Part shown: piece after piece, positions 11,004 through 22,302 of the stretch | How the letters are laid out: the number at the start of each line of letters is the position of its first letter | Numbering within the stretch: the first letter of the stretch is position 1 | Source: Miscanthus floridulus | Lineage: Eukaryota; Streptophyta; Magnoliopsida; Poales; Poaceae | DNA: 64,000 nucleotides | Reading direction: 5' to 3' | NCBI RefSeq assembly: GCF_019320115.1 | Contig: NC_089598.1 | Span: forward strand, 80,558,059-80,622,058 | Notes under the pieces: generated by a model | The model's input: the letters and a program-made list of their open reading frames with translations, nothing else | What the model was told of the DNA's origin: nothing | Database searches by the model: none | Made by a program: the position numbers and the translations under genes

Positions 11004-13412
11004 TGAAAGGACCTAGGATGCCGCCTAGAGGGGGGTGAATAGGCGTTTCTGAAAATTAACACCTTTAATAGCGGAAACGATTAGTAAAGTGAGTTTCCAA
11101 AAATAGAAACTCCAAATAAAGAGTACCACCCCTCACAAGTTAGCCACAGAGTATATAAAAGATACTAAATGAATCTAGGAGCCAAACGCCTGCAACCAAA
11201 GAGTTAGAATATAATTCAATTCAGTTTGGCGCAGGGGTTAATACCGGACGTGTCCGGTAGGTATACCGGACGTGTCCGGTATTCACGACTTCAGTGGAAC
11301 AGCCCCTAACTTGCTCATTTTGATTTCTATCTTCAATCCAAACTGCAGGAAACTATTAGAGATAGTAAAATACACAGAGAACCTGTAGAATAGCTAAATC
11401 AACACAAATATCAAATGAAATGCGAATTATGACACGATATTTGTTTTACCGAAGTTCGGACTCGTTCGAGTCCTACTCTCCGTTGAGGGGGCTGCGGGCG
11501 ACCCAGCAAAGGTCAGCCCTAGAGGGTACCACGAAGGTCACTCTAGCCAGAGTCTTTTCCAACTCCTTTTCCTCCTTCCACTAGATGATTCCGAGGCGGC
11601 GGAATCGACCGTTACAAACTTTCCGAAGCAACCACAATCTCTCGGTTGCTCTCCAGCGACGCCTAGCCGTCTAGGACCGAAGAGTCCAAGAGTAACAAAT
11701 GCGAATCACGAGATTGACAATATGCACAAGTGCTCAAGTGGTGGCTTGCTCTCTTTTTCAAATTCTTTCTCAACCCACAAATTGATTTTGCAATTTGGAT
11801 CACACACTCACTAAGAGAGGGTTTAGGAGAGTTGGCAAGGCTCAAAAACATGTGTCTATCTTAGCAGAATCAGCAGCCTCCAAAGGTGAAGGCTTGGGGG
11901 TATTTATAGCCCCCTTGGAAAACTAGCCGTTTTATAGCCGTTGCAATACCGGACATGCCGATATGCATACCGGACACGTCCGGTATGACTCATACTGCGC
12001 CAACGGTAACTAAGTTACAGTGAAGTTGTGAGGCGTCGGAACTCCCGAAGAATGCCGGGACTTCCGACCGTCGGAACTCCCAACTCAAATCGGAACCCCC
12101 GACCCTCAGCAATTTTGAAAAACATGTAACTGAGTTAAAGTTAGTGAGGTGTTGGAACTCCCGACGCATGTCGGAACTCCCGACCGTCAGAACTCCCGAC
12201 TCACGTCGGAACTCCCGACCCTCAAGGCTTTTGAAAACTAGCCATTGGCTTCTTGGTCATCCATACCGGACACGTCCGGTATGAATACCGGACATGTCCG
12301 GTATGACCAGGACAGTGAACCCTCCAAGTTAGTTGAAGTGCGAGACGTCGAAACTCCCGACCCATGCCGGGACTCCCGACCGTCGGAACTCCCGACCTAC
12401 GTCGGAACTCCCGACGAACCAACCCGAGAACAACAATTTTACAGCTGCTGGACAAATACCGGACACGTCCGGTGTGAATACCGGACACGTCCGGTGTGAA
12501 TACCGGACACGTCCGGTATTGCCAGACCAGCAACAAATCAGTTAGCTCTTTTGTTGCTCAAATACTCAAAACTCACATGGGTTGGCTTGAGCACTTATGA
12601 AACATTATCTATCAATATGATGCATCCCTCTTAATAGTACGGCATACCTATTAAACTCAAGATCAAAGGAAAAATGAATTTATACCACTTGAGTTGATTT
12701 CTTTTGAATTGATGCCGTCCCTTCCAATCTTCATCAAGTAAGGGTGCTAACAAGTTGATGTTGATCTTTTCACTTGAGCATAGCCATCTTGAGCATGTGA
12801 CTTGATTCCATTCATCAGATTTGAATAATCCCAAATGTATCAAGTCACTTCCATTAAATACTTCATTATAGATTTGATTCTTCACATCAATATGACCATC
12901 TTTAGCTTGATTAGTACCTCAACTAAATGCAAGTACTTTCTTCTTCACCCTAGCTAGGTTCTTCAGCCACCAAGCCGTCGTTTGCCCTTCACCCTTGCTT
13001 AGTACCTCGAAGCCTTTCCTTGCTATCTTCACCATCTCAAGCCATCAAGTCACATCTTGTTGTTGAATCATCCATTCATATGTATTGTTATCTTTTTCAT
13101 TTTAATTTACCAAGCTTCAAATATGAGACCATTCCATATGCAATCCCTCATGTCTCATTAACTAATAATCACGAGCTTGCTTTCACATAGTATATTGGAA
13201 ATCCCACAATAAATAAGCCTTCACATAAATTCCATTTGCATTGTTGTCTTGTGCTTGAACTAGATTGTTTATACAACAACACATCATTTTGGCTTTCACT
13301 AAGTACCTGTGAGATAATCTATTACCTGTCCACACTTAGCAAACGGGTTAGTCCTTTAATCACGTTGTCATTCAATTATCCAAAACCCACTAAAGGGCTA
13401 GATGCACTTTCA
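11004..13412 (-). repeat. 3' LTR of the Copia-like element
   Basis: This 2409-bp LTR begins TGAAAGGACCTAGGATGCCG and ends AGATGCACTTTCA on the plus strand. It carries the paired arrays of CCGGAC/GTCCGG palindromes and of GTCGGAACTCCCGAC motifs described separately. It is slightly longer than its partner (2356 bp), mainly because of extra repeat units, for example three instead of two CCGGACACGTCCGG copies at 12456-12519. Confidence 0.93.
12024..12519. repeat. LTR array of GTCGGAACTCCCGAC and TACCGGACACGTCCGGTA palindromes (left copy)
   Basis: GTCGGAACTCCCGAC, or a one- or two-base variant, recurs roughly a dozen times between 12024 and 12412. Its ends are inverted (GTCGG...CCGAC). ATACCGGAC-AC-GTCCGGTAT, with 9-bp arms around a 2-base centre, occurs at 12263, 12285, 12456, 12478 and 12500. 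Further copies lie at 11241, 11263 and 11967. Confidence 0.9.
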
Positions 13413-13428
13413 ATCTCCCCCTTTTTGG
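13413..13428 (-). promoter_or_regulatory. Polypurine tract of the Copia-like element
   Basis: On the minus strand this reads CCAAAAAGGGGGAGAT immediately before the LTR start TGAAAGTGCATC. It is the expected plus-strand DNA priming site, and it sets the orientation of the element. Confidence 0.85.
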
Positions 13429-14050
13429 TGATTGATGACAACTTGATTAAAGCTTATAAAATGATATAAACATTTAAACTTTTGGGTTCAATGATTTATG
13501 AGAGGCTCCCCTTAATATGTGCTTATGATTAGAATTCACAAACTGACCTCAAATGTCAATTGCACATACTAAAACAAATAGGAGACTCCCCCTAAATCAT
13601 TGCATCCGTGGGGTGCATGTGTGTGTGACAAAGAGAAACCGTGATGCATATGACAAGATATATCATACAAGAATAAATATAAAGGCATCACATCAAATAT
13701 TTTCATTCTAGCATGCATAGTCCTTATGAAAATAAATATGACATATGTAATTCACACATAGCACTCATTACAAATTTTCTCAAGTCCAGAAACCACTGAT
13801 ATATAGATAAAGATCATATCTCAAGAGATACATAGATAAAGCATAAGTCTCATCTCTCACAAGATATAATCAATGAAGCTCAAAAACAAACTACAGCCTG
13901 CAGTACATATCTTCAAGTACAAAGATAAGCAAATGAAACTATCATGAAGCTTTAATCAGTCTCTCTCCCCCTTTGTCATCTATCACCACAAAGGTCCAAC
14001 AATGATATACTAAGGACAAAGGGGCTACAAGCTGTCACTAATCTCTGGCA
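13429..14050. other. Non-coding stretch between extra ORF and 3' LTR
   Basis: AT-rich sequence with no open frame of note. It begins after the polypurine tract and ends at the stop of the extra ORF. Confidence 0.5.
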
Positions 14051-15883
14051 TCACTCATCATCATCATCGTCTCTCCCAGCATCTTCGTCATCAGAGCGGG
14101 TAACACCAGCTGGACGAGAACCACCGGCACCAGATGGGTCGTAGCCACCAGAGCCATAGTAGCCGCCACCACCTGTCAAGTCACTCCACCAATCTGTAGC
14201 ATAGTCGTTGGCAGTGCTAGGACGTGGCTGAGAGTGAGTAGGCACACGAGCCTGAAGTGGTAGAGTGTCAGGGTGCTCAGGTGCCTACTGCTGCTGCTGT
14301 CGCTATATGAACTCAACATACTCTTTGTCATATCTGGCCTGCTGCTGCTCCTCAGTCTCCTGCTCACTAGCTGCCTCATCTGATAGAGGAGACCTAGGAG
14401 GATCAAGCTCAAGCCTAGAAGCAATTTGCTTCAAGGTTCGAGTGTCCTTTCTCCTAGCCTCCCTCTCCTTTTGCTGCCTAGTCTGGATGTCACGGCACAT
14501 CCCAAATATGGAGCTGAAAAGCCTACGGATAGGTGAGGGAGGACTGCCATGGCGTGAAGTAGAATGTGAAGGAGCATGTGGTGAAGGTGAAGCTCCTGCT
14601 GGTGCACCACTCCCAGGTGCATCTGCCTCTAGTGCTGCTGCTGCTCCTCCTAGTCCTGCTGGAGGAAACCCTGTCTTAGGCAGATCTGCAATAATCTTCA
14701 GGGCCTTGTGAATCTTATCATACTCGAATGTGTGCCCTGTCACCTGCTCAATCATATGCATGATATAAGGAGCAAAACCACAACCCTTGAGGGGCCTCTC
14801 TCCCACACTCCTAATCTCAGACCAAATAAAGTCAAACACGCTGAAAGGCCGAGCATCAGGTGCCATCCTATGGAGTAGGTTCCTGGAATAATCTGCAATG
14901 TTGCCCTTGTCTCCACCCTTGCAGTCAATAGTCTTCCTGAACATCCTGTCCAGGTATATGTAGGTAGGGTGAAGACCTAGAACCTTCCCCACAGCTCCTC
15001 TCTCACCACCAGGAGGATACATATATGCGAGCTGCTCAGGGGGTAACACCTGCTCGGTGTGGATCCTGTCCCTCTGGAGATCATCCTCTGAGAAGCCAAG
15101 CTGGGCGGCAAATACATCATAGTCAACACTGTACCACTGGCCCTCAAGCATCCAGTGCATCCACCTCTCATCCTCCTCAACGAACAGAGTAGCATAGAAC
15201 TGAGCTACTACCTCTGTGTTCCAGTCATGTTGGAACTCTATGATCTCATAAACTCCTGTGCTCTGGCAGATGGCAATGGCATGATCAACTGAGGCCTTCT
15301 GCAACTCTCTAATATATTGCCAGTCAATCCACTGAGACCTGGCAATCACTGGGTTCCTGGTGAGAATCACACTAGAGTAGAAATCCAGGTGAAAGGCTAT
15401 CTGGAAGCGGTGATCGTACTGAACCTTAGGTAAGCATCTCGGATCAACCCTTCGCTCATCTCTAGCTCTCCTAGTCATACCCTTTCCCCTGTAGTCAACC
15501 CTGGGAACATAGGAGGGCACATTGGGCAGACGTGTCTCAAGAAGACCATAATGCATCCCCTGACCAGGCTGGTGTTGAGCTGGAGGAACTGACTCCTCCT
15601 CCTCAATCTCCTACTCCTCATCTGAGCTGTCACCATCTGATCCTCTGTCAGTGCTCTTCCTCTTTCTTTCTTCTCTAGACTCCACTCTGAACTCATCAGT
15701 GTCTATGTCAGAAGAAGAGCTCCCGGACCCCTCTGCATACTGAGCTGCTGCACTAGATGCAGCCCTGGTAGACCTCCTGCTGGTTGGCTTGAATCCAGGA
15801 TGCATATCCTGTCTCGCCTTCTTGTACTTCTCAAGTGCTGGATCATGCCTGTGCTTGGACCTCGACTCCTGTCATCCACTCAT
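14051..15883 (-). pseudogene. Extra retrotransposon ORF with four in-frame stops
   Basis: One continuous minus-strand frame runs from the ATG at 15883 to TGA at 14051. It is broken by TGA at 15874-15872, TAG at 15613-15611, TAG at 14305-14303 and TAG at 14287-14285. The longest uninterrupted part (15556-14303) starts MHYGLLETRLPN and has a conserved-looking globular core (QFYATLFVEEDERWMHWMLE, VFAAQLGFSEDDLQ, GCGFAPYIMHMIEQVTGHTF). An acidic serine-rich leader precedes it, and a Q-rich then G/Y-rich, aspartate-ending tail follows. The core resembles the plant transposon-associated ORFs grouped as putative plant transposon proteins, whose role is unknown. It takes the position after gag where pol is missing. 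Confidence 0.75.
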
Positions 15884-17921
15884 GGCTGCTGTCCTATATC
15901 CAAAGATTTTTATAGAATTTTAGATACATGCCCATAGTTTATTTTTGAATTGTAATTAGACATAGATTCTTTTATCCAAGGTTTTACAATCACCTCGACA
16001 CACCATTGTCACAAGGTTTGCAAAACATAGATACAGAAGAAACTGTGCCTAATATACAATTCTAGGATAGCATTGAATCAAAGGAAGCAGAGAGCCTGCT
16101 CTGCTGGGCCATACCGGACACGTCCGGTATGGGCGACCAGCAACCCTAACCAGGGTTCCTTGATTCAAATCAACATGGATTAATACCAAACTTTGGGCAT
16201 TGCTTCTACATCACCAATGCAGCATATTGACCAAAGGAATTTCCAAATCATGTATTGACCAAGTAGATTGGACGAGGTCCGTGATTAGGGTACCTTGAGA
16301 GGAGAGAAGAGAGAACGATGTGAAATTCAAATCCACGGGCCTTCAATCCTTGATCCAAGCCTTCTCCAATGCAATCTCCCTCTCTCTCTTTTCCTTGATG
16401 AAATCCTCGGTCGCCCTAGGTGGGAAGAAGGGCGTCGGCTGGTTGGTTGGAAGGAGACAGACAAGTCTGGGCCGAAGGGGTACTTCTGGTTTTATAGTCC
16501 CACTCATACCGGACACGTCCGGTATCATACCAGACACGTCCGGTATACACGGGCTGGCCCAATTTATTCCAAAATGTGTTTTCTCTCTTCCAATCCCCTT
16601 TTCTGTTATTTCTTAGTCCAAAAAGGTATATAATGTTGATCCAATCCGAGTATCATCACTTTCCTTATCCAATGCCGTAAAATGATTTTCTCTTTTCCAA
16701 ATATTTGGCATATACAAGATTTCGCTTACTTGAGAGAGAGAGAGACAAAGTAGATTGTGGACTTAAGAAAGTCATATCATGTGTGATTAGTCAATCAAAC
16801 AATCAAGGAGAGCTATAATCATCACATGACAAGGCTAGGTAACAAAGACCAAGATTCAAATAATTTTTCAAATTCACACTTCCTACTCATGCTAGTTAGT
16901 GGTTTTGAAAAACATCTCTCCTATGTCACACAAATGCATATTCTAACATACAAAGGGCCTTAAATGCACTTACAATATATGTATGTAACCACATACCTTT
17001 GCCTTGAGCCCACAGGAACACCACTAAGAGGATAAATAGCATGATGATCTTTATGTTGACCTCAATTGCCAAATAATCATGCTAGATACATTTTCATCCA
17101 AAGAACTACAGAAAATGCTAGATAAATTTGTTAGTTCACAATGGTGCAAAAATAGAAATTTAGCTCCCCCTAAATAAGTGCTTCAAGTAATTTGAATGAC
17201 TTTCAACAAGCACTTTATTCTTTTAAGAATTTGGGAGTCAATTTTCTATTTTGACCATAAACTAAATAAAATTGCCATATTTAAAATTAAGTTCGGGAGA
17301 TGCTCACAAACCACTTAGATTTAATAAATCACAAGCTTCTTAGTGAATTAGTGATATATGAACATATATGAATCAAAAACTCAGTTGGAATCCAATTAGT
17401 ATTCTGGTTCCTGTAATACCGGACACGTCCGGTAGATATACCGGACACGTCCGAAATACACAGAACAGAAGCACTGACTTTCTGTCCCTGGCCATACCAG
17501 ACACGTCCGATAGGTTCAGGACAGAACCAATTAATTCACTGCTTGTAATTTTAGCTCTAGTATTTATTGTAAACTTGCATCTCAACAAATGAATTGCTTT
17601 ACTAGAGAGCCGTTAAAAGCATCATATGGCAAAGTAGAATTCCTTTTAATTGAATCTAATTAGCCACTTTCATTATTTCACAAATGTACCTATTTGTGAA
17701 CTATAGAACACGAAACGAACAAAGTGGCTATCCTACAAGGTTTAGGTACTTGTTACCAATGGTGAGGATGAAATATATGATATGTTTATTGAATTATCTT
17801 CGGGTCAACCATATAAGGGATTATGATAAGAATTGGTTGATAGATTGAGTGAATATTATCAAATTGCTTGCTCAACCACCCCGAAACCTTCATCCCATCA
17901 CCAAGTACCTACATCATTAAC
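15884..17921. other. Non-coding internal region of the Copia-like element
   Basis: No pol domain or other gene is recognisable on either strand. It contains further CCGGACACGTCCGG palindromes at about 16110, 16507, 16528, 17417, 17438 and 17491, outside the LTRs. A GA repeat of about 16 bases lies at 16732-16746. Confidence 0.6.
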
Positions 17922-19403
17922 CTAAGCACACTTTGGTACCCAACTCTTGTTGGGTCCTTTTGAGTTAGTCAACAAGTGCTTAGGCACCCAAATGGCTTTA
18001 GCATTAGTTAGTGGTGAACACATCACCTTACTAGTGCTAACTCCATTTGTGGTCTTCCTAAGCATATCATTATAAACAAATGTGTTTGGCTTAGGAGTTT
18101 TACCGTTTGGGCATTCATAGCTTAGATGCCCCTTTCTTCTACAAGCATAGCATATGTGGCCTTTGTGTGCTCTATGCTTGCTTTGCTTGTATGGACATCT
18201 ATCAACCTTGTGGCCCATCTCATTGCACCCATAGCATCTTCTAGTTGCAACTTGGGCTTCCTTTCTTGCTTCTTTGTACATTGAGCATTTCTTGGTAGGA
18301 TGCCCCAATTTCTTGCTCATGAGACAAGCACTTTGTCCATGACTCTTCATTTGCTTGGCCTCCTTGGTAGAAGCCTTTTGATTGGCGGCTTCAACCTTGT
18401 CGGCCCAACTCTTGTGTGGACACATAGCCCACTCATGTCCATACAATCTACAACCATAGCACATCCTTTTTCCATGTTTCTTGCTCTTGGTTGTGTTGGC
18501 CTTGCTTGAGATGTGATTCTTTTGTTGGGCTTTGGAGGAAGCAAGGTTTGAACCCTTCTCAAGCTTCTTCACCATGTTATCACGGTTATCTTGAGAAGGT
18601 TGTGCTTTCTCCTTATCCTTCAACCGAATCACATCTTTCTTTAATCTTTGCACTTCTTCTTTGAGCTCTATGTTTTCTATAAGATTTAGCTCAATCGAAG
18701 ATTGGCTTGCTTGAGGAGCACACTCATTAGTACAAGAAATATTTAATTGAGATGGTGTACTAGTGAGTGGATGTGTGAGAGGTTGACAAAATTTTACCGA
18801 TGTAATCACAACCTCATGAGCCACCTCAAGCATAATGCTTGATTCTACTACTTCCTCATGAGAGCACTTTAGATGAACATAATTTGCTTGTAGCACATTA
18901 TACTTGCTTGATAGTTCATCTAGCCTTGCCTTGAGCTCGAAGTTTTCCTTCTCTAGTTGTGGAACACTAGAAGAGGATTTAGTAACTAAAGCATGCTCAA
19001 TTGATAATTTTTCATACCTCTCATTTATTGCCTTTAGCTCTTGCAATTTGGAGATGAGAAACTTTTCTTGATTTTGAAGCGATTGCTCTTGCTTCTCTAT
19101 CTCTTCTTCAAGCTCATCATTCTTTTCAACTATCTTCATGATAATGAACTTGTCTTTATGGTTGAGATGATCAAGGTTGTAGTTGTCTTCAACTTCAACA
19201 TCACTCTCTTTTTGATCATCCACTTGAGCCTTCTCCTTTTCTTGATCTTTCTTGTTACTCTTCTTCTTGCTTTTCTTGGCCATGAGACATAAGTGATGAG
19301 TATCATGAGATACTGAGATTGACTCATCACTTGGTTGCCACCGAGCTTGAGCATCGTTGCAAATAGCTGCTTGCTGGTCTGCTGCCTCGGCCATACTGGA
19401 CAC
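17922..19403 (-). CDS. gag: Gag, C-terminal part: coiled coil and zinc-knuckle array
   Basis: The 493-codon open frame on the minus strand is a capsid/nucleocapsid-type protein. A lysine-rich segment (KKSKKKSNKKDQEKEK) is followed by long heptad-patterned coiled coil (roughly residues 80-270). Next come four cysteine-histidine knuckles: CYGCRLYGHEWAMC, CLMSKKLGHPTKKC, CYGCNEMGHKVDRC and CYACRRKGHLSYEC. Three have the full CX2CX4HX4C pattern; the second has lost its second cysteine. The N-terminal gag part lies in another frame at 19894-19136, and the frame changes at a CCGGACGTGTCC palindrome near 19391-19412. The ATG at 19403 lies inside that palindrome, so it is probably not the original start. 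Confidence 0.85.
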   Translation of the reverse strand: MSSMAEAADQQAAICNDAQARWQPSDESISVSHDTHHLCLMAKKSKKKSNKKDQEKEKAQVDDQKESDVEVEDNYNLDHLNHKDKFIIMKIVEKNDELEEEIEKQEQSLQNQEKFLISKLQELKAINERYEKLSIEHALVTKSSSSVPQLEKENFELKARLDELSSKYNVLQANYVHLKCSHEEVVESSIMLEVAHEVVITSVKFCQPLTHPLTSTPSQLNISCTNECAPQASQSSIELNLIENIELKEEVQRLKKDVIRLKDKEKAQPSQDNRDNMVKKLEKGSNLASSKAQQKNHISSKANTTKSKKHGKRMCYGCRLYGHEWAMCPHKSWADKVEAANQKASTKEAKQMKSHGQSACLMSKKLGHPTKKCSMYKEARKEAQVATRRCYGCNEMGHKVDRCPYKQSKHRAHKGHICYACRRKGHLSYECPNGKTPKPNTFVYNDMLRKTTNGVSTSKVMCSPLTNAKAIWVPKHLLTNSKGPNKSWVPKCA

Positions 19404-19894
19404 GTCCGGTACATGTAGGCAGACAGCAAGTCATGCGCTGCTTGCACTTCTTGCTCCGGCTCGGCACTCTTGAGGTCTTGTGAGGCTTCTTCGCTGCATG
19501 AAGACACAATGGACATACTTTCCATTGACTCGATCTCAAATGCATCATCACATTTGGATTTTCCATATAAATCAAAAAGTCTAGTCCAAATGAGATGAGC
19601 ACTCTCTGGAGGTGGTTGTCCATTGAAGATTACCTCATCTTGAACCTCTACACTCAATGTACTCAAAATAATATTAATAGCTTGAGCATTGAGTTGCACG
19701 CATATCTCTTCCTCTTTTGACAAATTTTTGTAGTTGCTCCAATCAACTATAGGAAGAGGTATGCTTGCATCCACAATATGCTCAACAAGAGGACTAATAT
19801 CTCTAAAAGCATTGAGTACATGTATTGACCAAGTTAGAAAGTTTGAACCATCATTTTGGAGAAGCACCGGCTCCAACTTGATAGGCGTCGACAT
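19136..19894 (-). pseudogene. gag: Gag, N-terminal part
   Basis: The frame opens upstream of 19894, but the likely start is the ATG at 19894 (MSTPIKLEPVLLQNDGSNFL), because codons before it come from the primer-site leader. The Copia-type gag features DGSNFLTW, an SVEVQDEVIFNGQPPPESAH-like segment and ARG-free LIWTRLFDLYG are visible. Past about 19420 the reading changes to lysine/arginine-rich nonsense, while the proper continuation appears in the frame of 17922-19403. Gag is therefore split by a frameshift. Whether this is a mutation or a programmed event cannot be judged from one copy. Confidence 0.8.
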
Positions 19895-19930
19895 CCTTTT
19901 CTCACGGCGGTGAAGCTTTAGGTGAGAACC

Positions 19931-19946
19931 TTGCTCCGATACCAAT
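19931..19946 (-). promoter_or_regulatory. Primer binding site, initiator Met tRNA type
   Basis: The minus strand reads ATTGGTATCGGAGCAA directly after the 5' LTR. It matches the usual TGGTATCAGAGC block, complementary to the 3' end of initiator methionine tRNA, except for one base (A to G). It marks the start of minus-strand DNA synthesis. Confidence 0.85.
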
Positions 19947-22302
19947 TGAAAGGACCTATGATGCCGCCTAGAGGGGGGGTGAATAGGCGTTTCTGAAAAT
20001 TAACACCTTTAATAGCGGAAACGATTAGTAAAGTGAGTTTCCAAAAATGGAAACTCCAAATAAAGAGTACCACTCCTCACAAGTTAGCCACAGAGTATAT
20101 AAAAGATACTAAATGAATCTAGGAGCCAAACGCCTGCAACCAAAGAGTTAGAATACAATTCAATTCAGTTTGGCACAGGGGTTAATACCGGACGTGTCCG
20201 GTAGGTATACCAGACGTGTCCGGTATTCATGACTTCAGTGGAACAGCCCCTAACTTGCTCCTTTTGATTTCTATCTTCAATCCAAACTGCAGGAAACTAT
20301 TAGAGATAGTAAAATACACAGAGAACCTGCAGAATAGCTAAAGCAACACAAATATCAAATGAAATGCGAATTATGACATGATATTTGTTTTACCGAAGTT
20401 CGGACTCGTTCGAGTCCTACTCTCCGTTGAGGGGGCTGTGGGCGACCCAGCAAAGGTCAGCCCTAGAGGGTACCACGAAGGTCACTCTAGCCGGAGTCTT
20501 TTCCAACTCCTTTTCCTCCTTCCACTAGATGATTCCGAGGCGACGGAATCGACCGTTACAAACTTTCCGAAGCAACCACAATCTCTCGGTTGCTCTCCAG
20601 CGACGCCTAGCCGTCTAGGACCGAAGAGTCCAAGAGTAACAAATGCGAATCACGAGATTGACAATATGCATAAGTGCTCAAGTGGTGGCTTGCTCTCTTT
20701 TTCAAATTCTTTCTCAACCCACAAATTGATTTTGCAATTTGGATCACACACTCACTAAGAGAGGGTTTAGGAGAGTTGGCAAGGCTCAAAAACGTGTGTC
20801 TATCTCAGCAGAATCAGCAGCCTCCAAAGGTGGAGGCTTGGGGGTATTTATAGCCCCCTTGGAAAACTAGCCGTTTTATAGCCGTTGCAATACCGGACAT
20901 GTCCGATATGCATACCGGACTCATACTGCGCCAACGGTAACTAAGTTACAGTGAAGTTGTGAGGCGTCGGAACTCCCGAAGAATGCCGGGACTTCCGACT
21001 GTCGGAACTCCCGACTCAAATCGGAACCCCCGACCCTTAGCAATTTTGAAAAACATGTAACTGAGTTAAAGTTAGTGAGGTGTCGGAACTCCCGACGCAT
21101 GTCGGAACTCCCGACCGTCGGAACTCCCGACCTTCAAGGCTTTTGAAAACTAGCCGTTGGCTTCTTGGTCATCCATACCGGACACGTCCGGTATTCATAC
21201 CGGACATGTCCGGTATGACCAGGACAGTGAACCCTCCAAGTTAGTTGAAGTGCGAGACGTCGGAACTCCCGACCCATGCCGGGACTCCCGACCGTCGGAA
21301 CTCCCGACCTACGTCGGAACTCCCGATGAACCAACCCGAGAACAACAATTTTACAGCTGCTGGACAAATACCGGACACGTCCGGTGTGAATACCGGACAC
21401 GTCCGGTATTGCCAGACCAGCAACAAATCAGTTAGCTCTTTTGTTGCTCAAATACTCAAAACTCACATGGGTTGGCTTGAGCACTTATGAAACATTATCT
21501 ATCAATATGATGCATCCCTCTTAATAGTACGGCATACCTATTAAACTCAAGATCAAAGGAAAAATGAATTTATACCACTTGAGTTGATTTCTTTTGAATT
21601 GATGCCGTCCCTTCCAATCTTCATCAAGTAAGGGTGCTAACAAGTTGATGTTGATCTTTTCACTTGAGCATAGCCATCTTGAGCATGTGACTTGATTCCA
21701 TTCATCAGATTTGAATAATCCCAAATGTATCAAGTCACTTCCATTAAATACTTCATTATAGATTTGATTCTTCACATCAATATGACCATCTTTAGCTTGA
21801 TTAGTACCTCAACTAAATGCAAGTACTTTCTTCTTCACCCTAGCTAGGTTCTTCGGCCGCCAAGCCGTCGCTTGCCCTTCACCCTTGCTTAGTACCTCGA
21901 AGCCTTTCCTTGCTATCTTCACCATCTCAAGCCATCAAGTCACATCTTGTTGTTGAATCATCCATTCATATGTATTGTTATCTTTTTCATTTTAATTTAG
22001 CAAGCTTCAAATATGAGACCATTCCATATGCAATCCCTCATGTCTCATTAACTAATAATCACGAGCTTGCTTTCACATAGTACATTGGAAATCCCACAAT
22101 AAATAAGCCTTCACATGAATTCCATTTGCATTGTTGTCTTGTGCTTGAACTAGATTGTTTATACAACAACACATCATTTTGGCTTTCACTAAGTACCTGT
22201 GAGATAACCTATTACCTGTCCACACTTAGCAAACGGGTTAGTACTTTAATCACGTTGTCATTCAATCATCCAAAACCCACTAAAGGGCTAGATGCACTTT
22301 CA
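19947..22302 (-). repeat. 5' LTR of the Copia-like element
   Basis: This 2356-bp LTR begins TGAAAGGACCTATGATGCCG and ends AGATGCACTTTCA on the plus strand, nearly identical to 11004-13412. The CCGGAC/GTCCGG palindromes are at about 20184, 20206, 20889, 21175, 21197, 21367 and 21389. The GTCGGAACTCCCGAC array is at 20965-21330. It lacks about 50 bases of repeat units found in the other LTR. Confidence 0.93.
20965..21410. repeat. LTR array of GTCGGAACTCCCGAC and TACCGGACACGTCCGGTA palindromes (right copy)
   Basis: This is the counterpart of 12024-12519 with fewer units. For example, the segment with ACTCACGTCGGAACTCCCGA in the left copy is missing here, and only two CCGGACACGTCCGG copies remain at 21367-21410. 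Unit loss or gain since insertion shows that the array is unstable. Confidence 0.88.

Larger units (their letters stand above)
11004..22302 (-). mobile_element. Complete non-autonomous Copia-like LTR retrotransposon
   Basis: The element is 11,299 bp, starts TGAAAGGACC, ends CTTTCA and is flanked by the 5-bp duplication CTTGT (10999-11003 and 22303-22307). LTRs at 11004-13412 and 19947-22302 are nearly identical apart from small insertions or deletions in repeat arrays, so the insertion is recent. Orientation is minus: an initiator-methionine-tRNA-type primer site lies inside the right LTR, and a purine tract lies inside the left LTR. It encodes a split gag and one extra ORF. Protease, integrase, reverse transcriptase and RNase H are all absent, so any movement would need an autonomous partner. 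Confidence 0.93.

Noticed and set aside
12245..12545. Plus-strand frames through the LTR hairpin arrays (repeated IPDTSG/NTGHVR peptides)
   Set aside because: The periodic peptides come from the repeated CCGGACACGTCCGG motif in non-coding LTR sequence.
17922..22302. Protease or reverse transcriptase expected in the Copia-like element
   Set aside because: No DTG/DSG-type protease, integrase core, YVDD or RNase H motif found on either strand between the LTRs.
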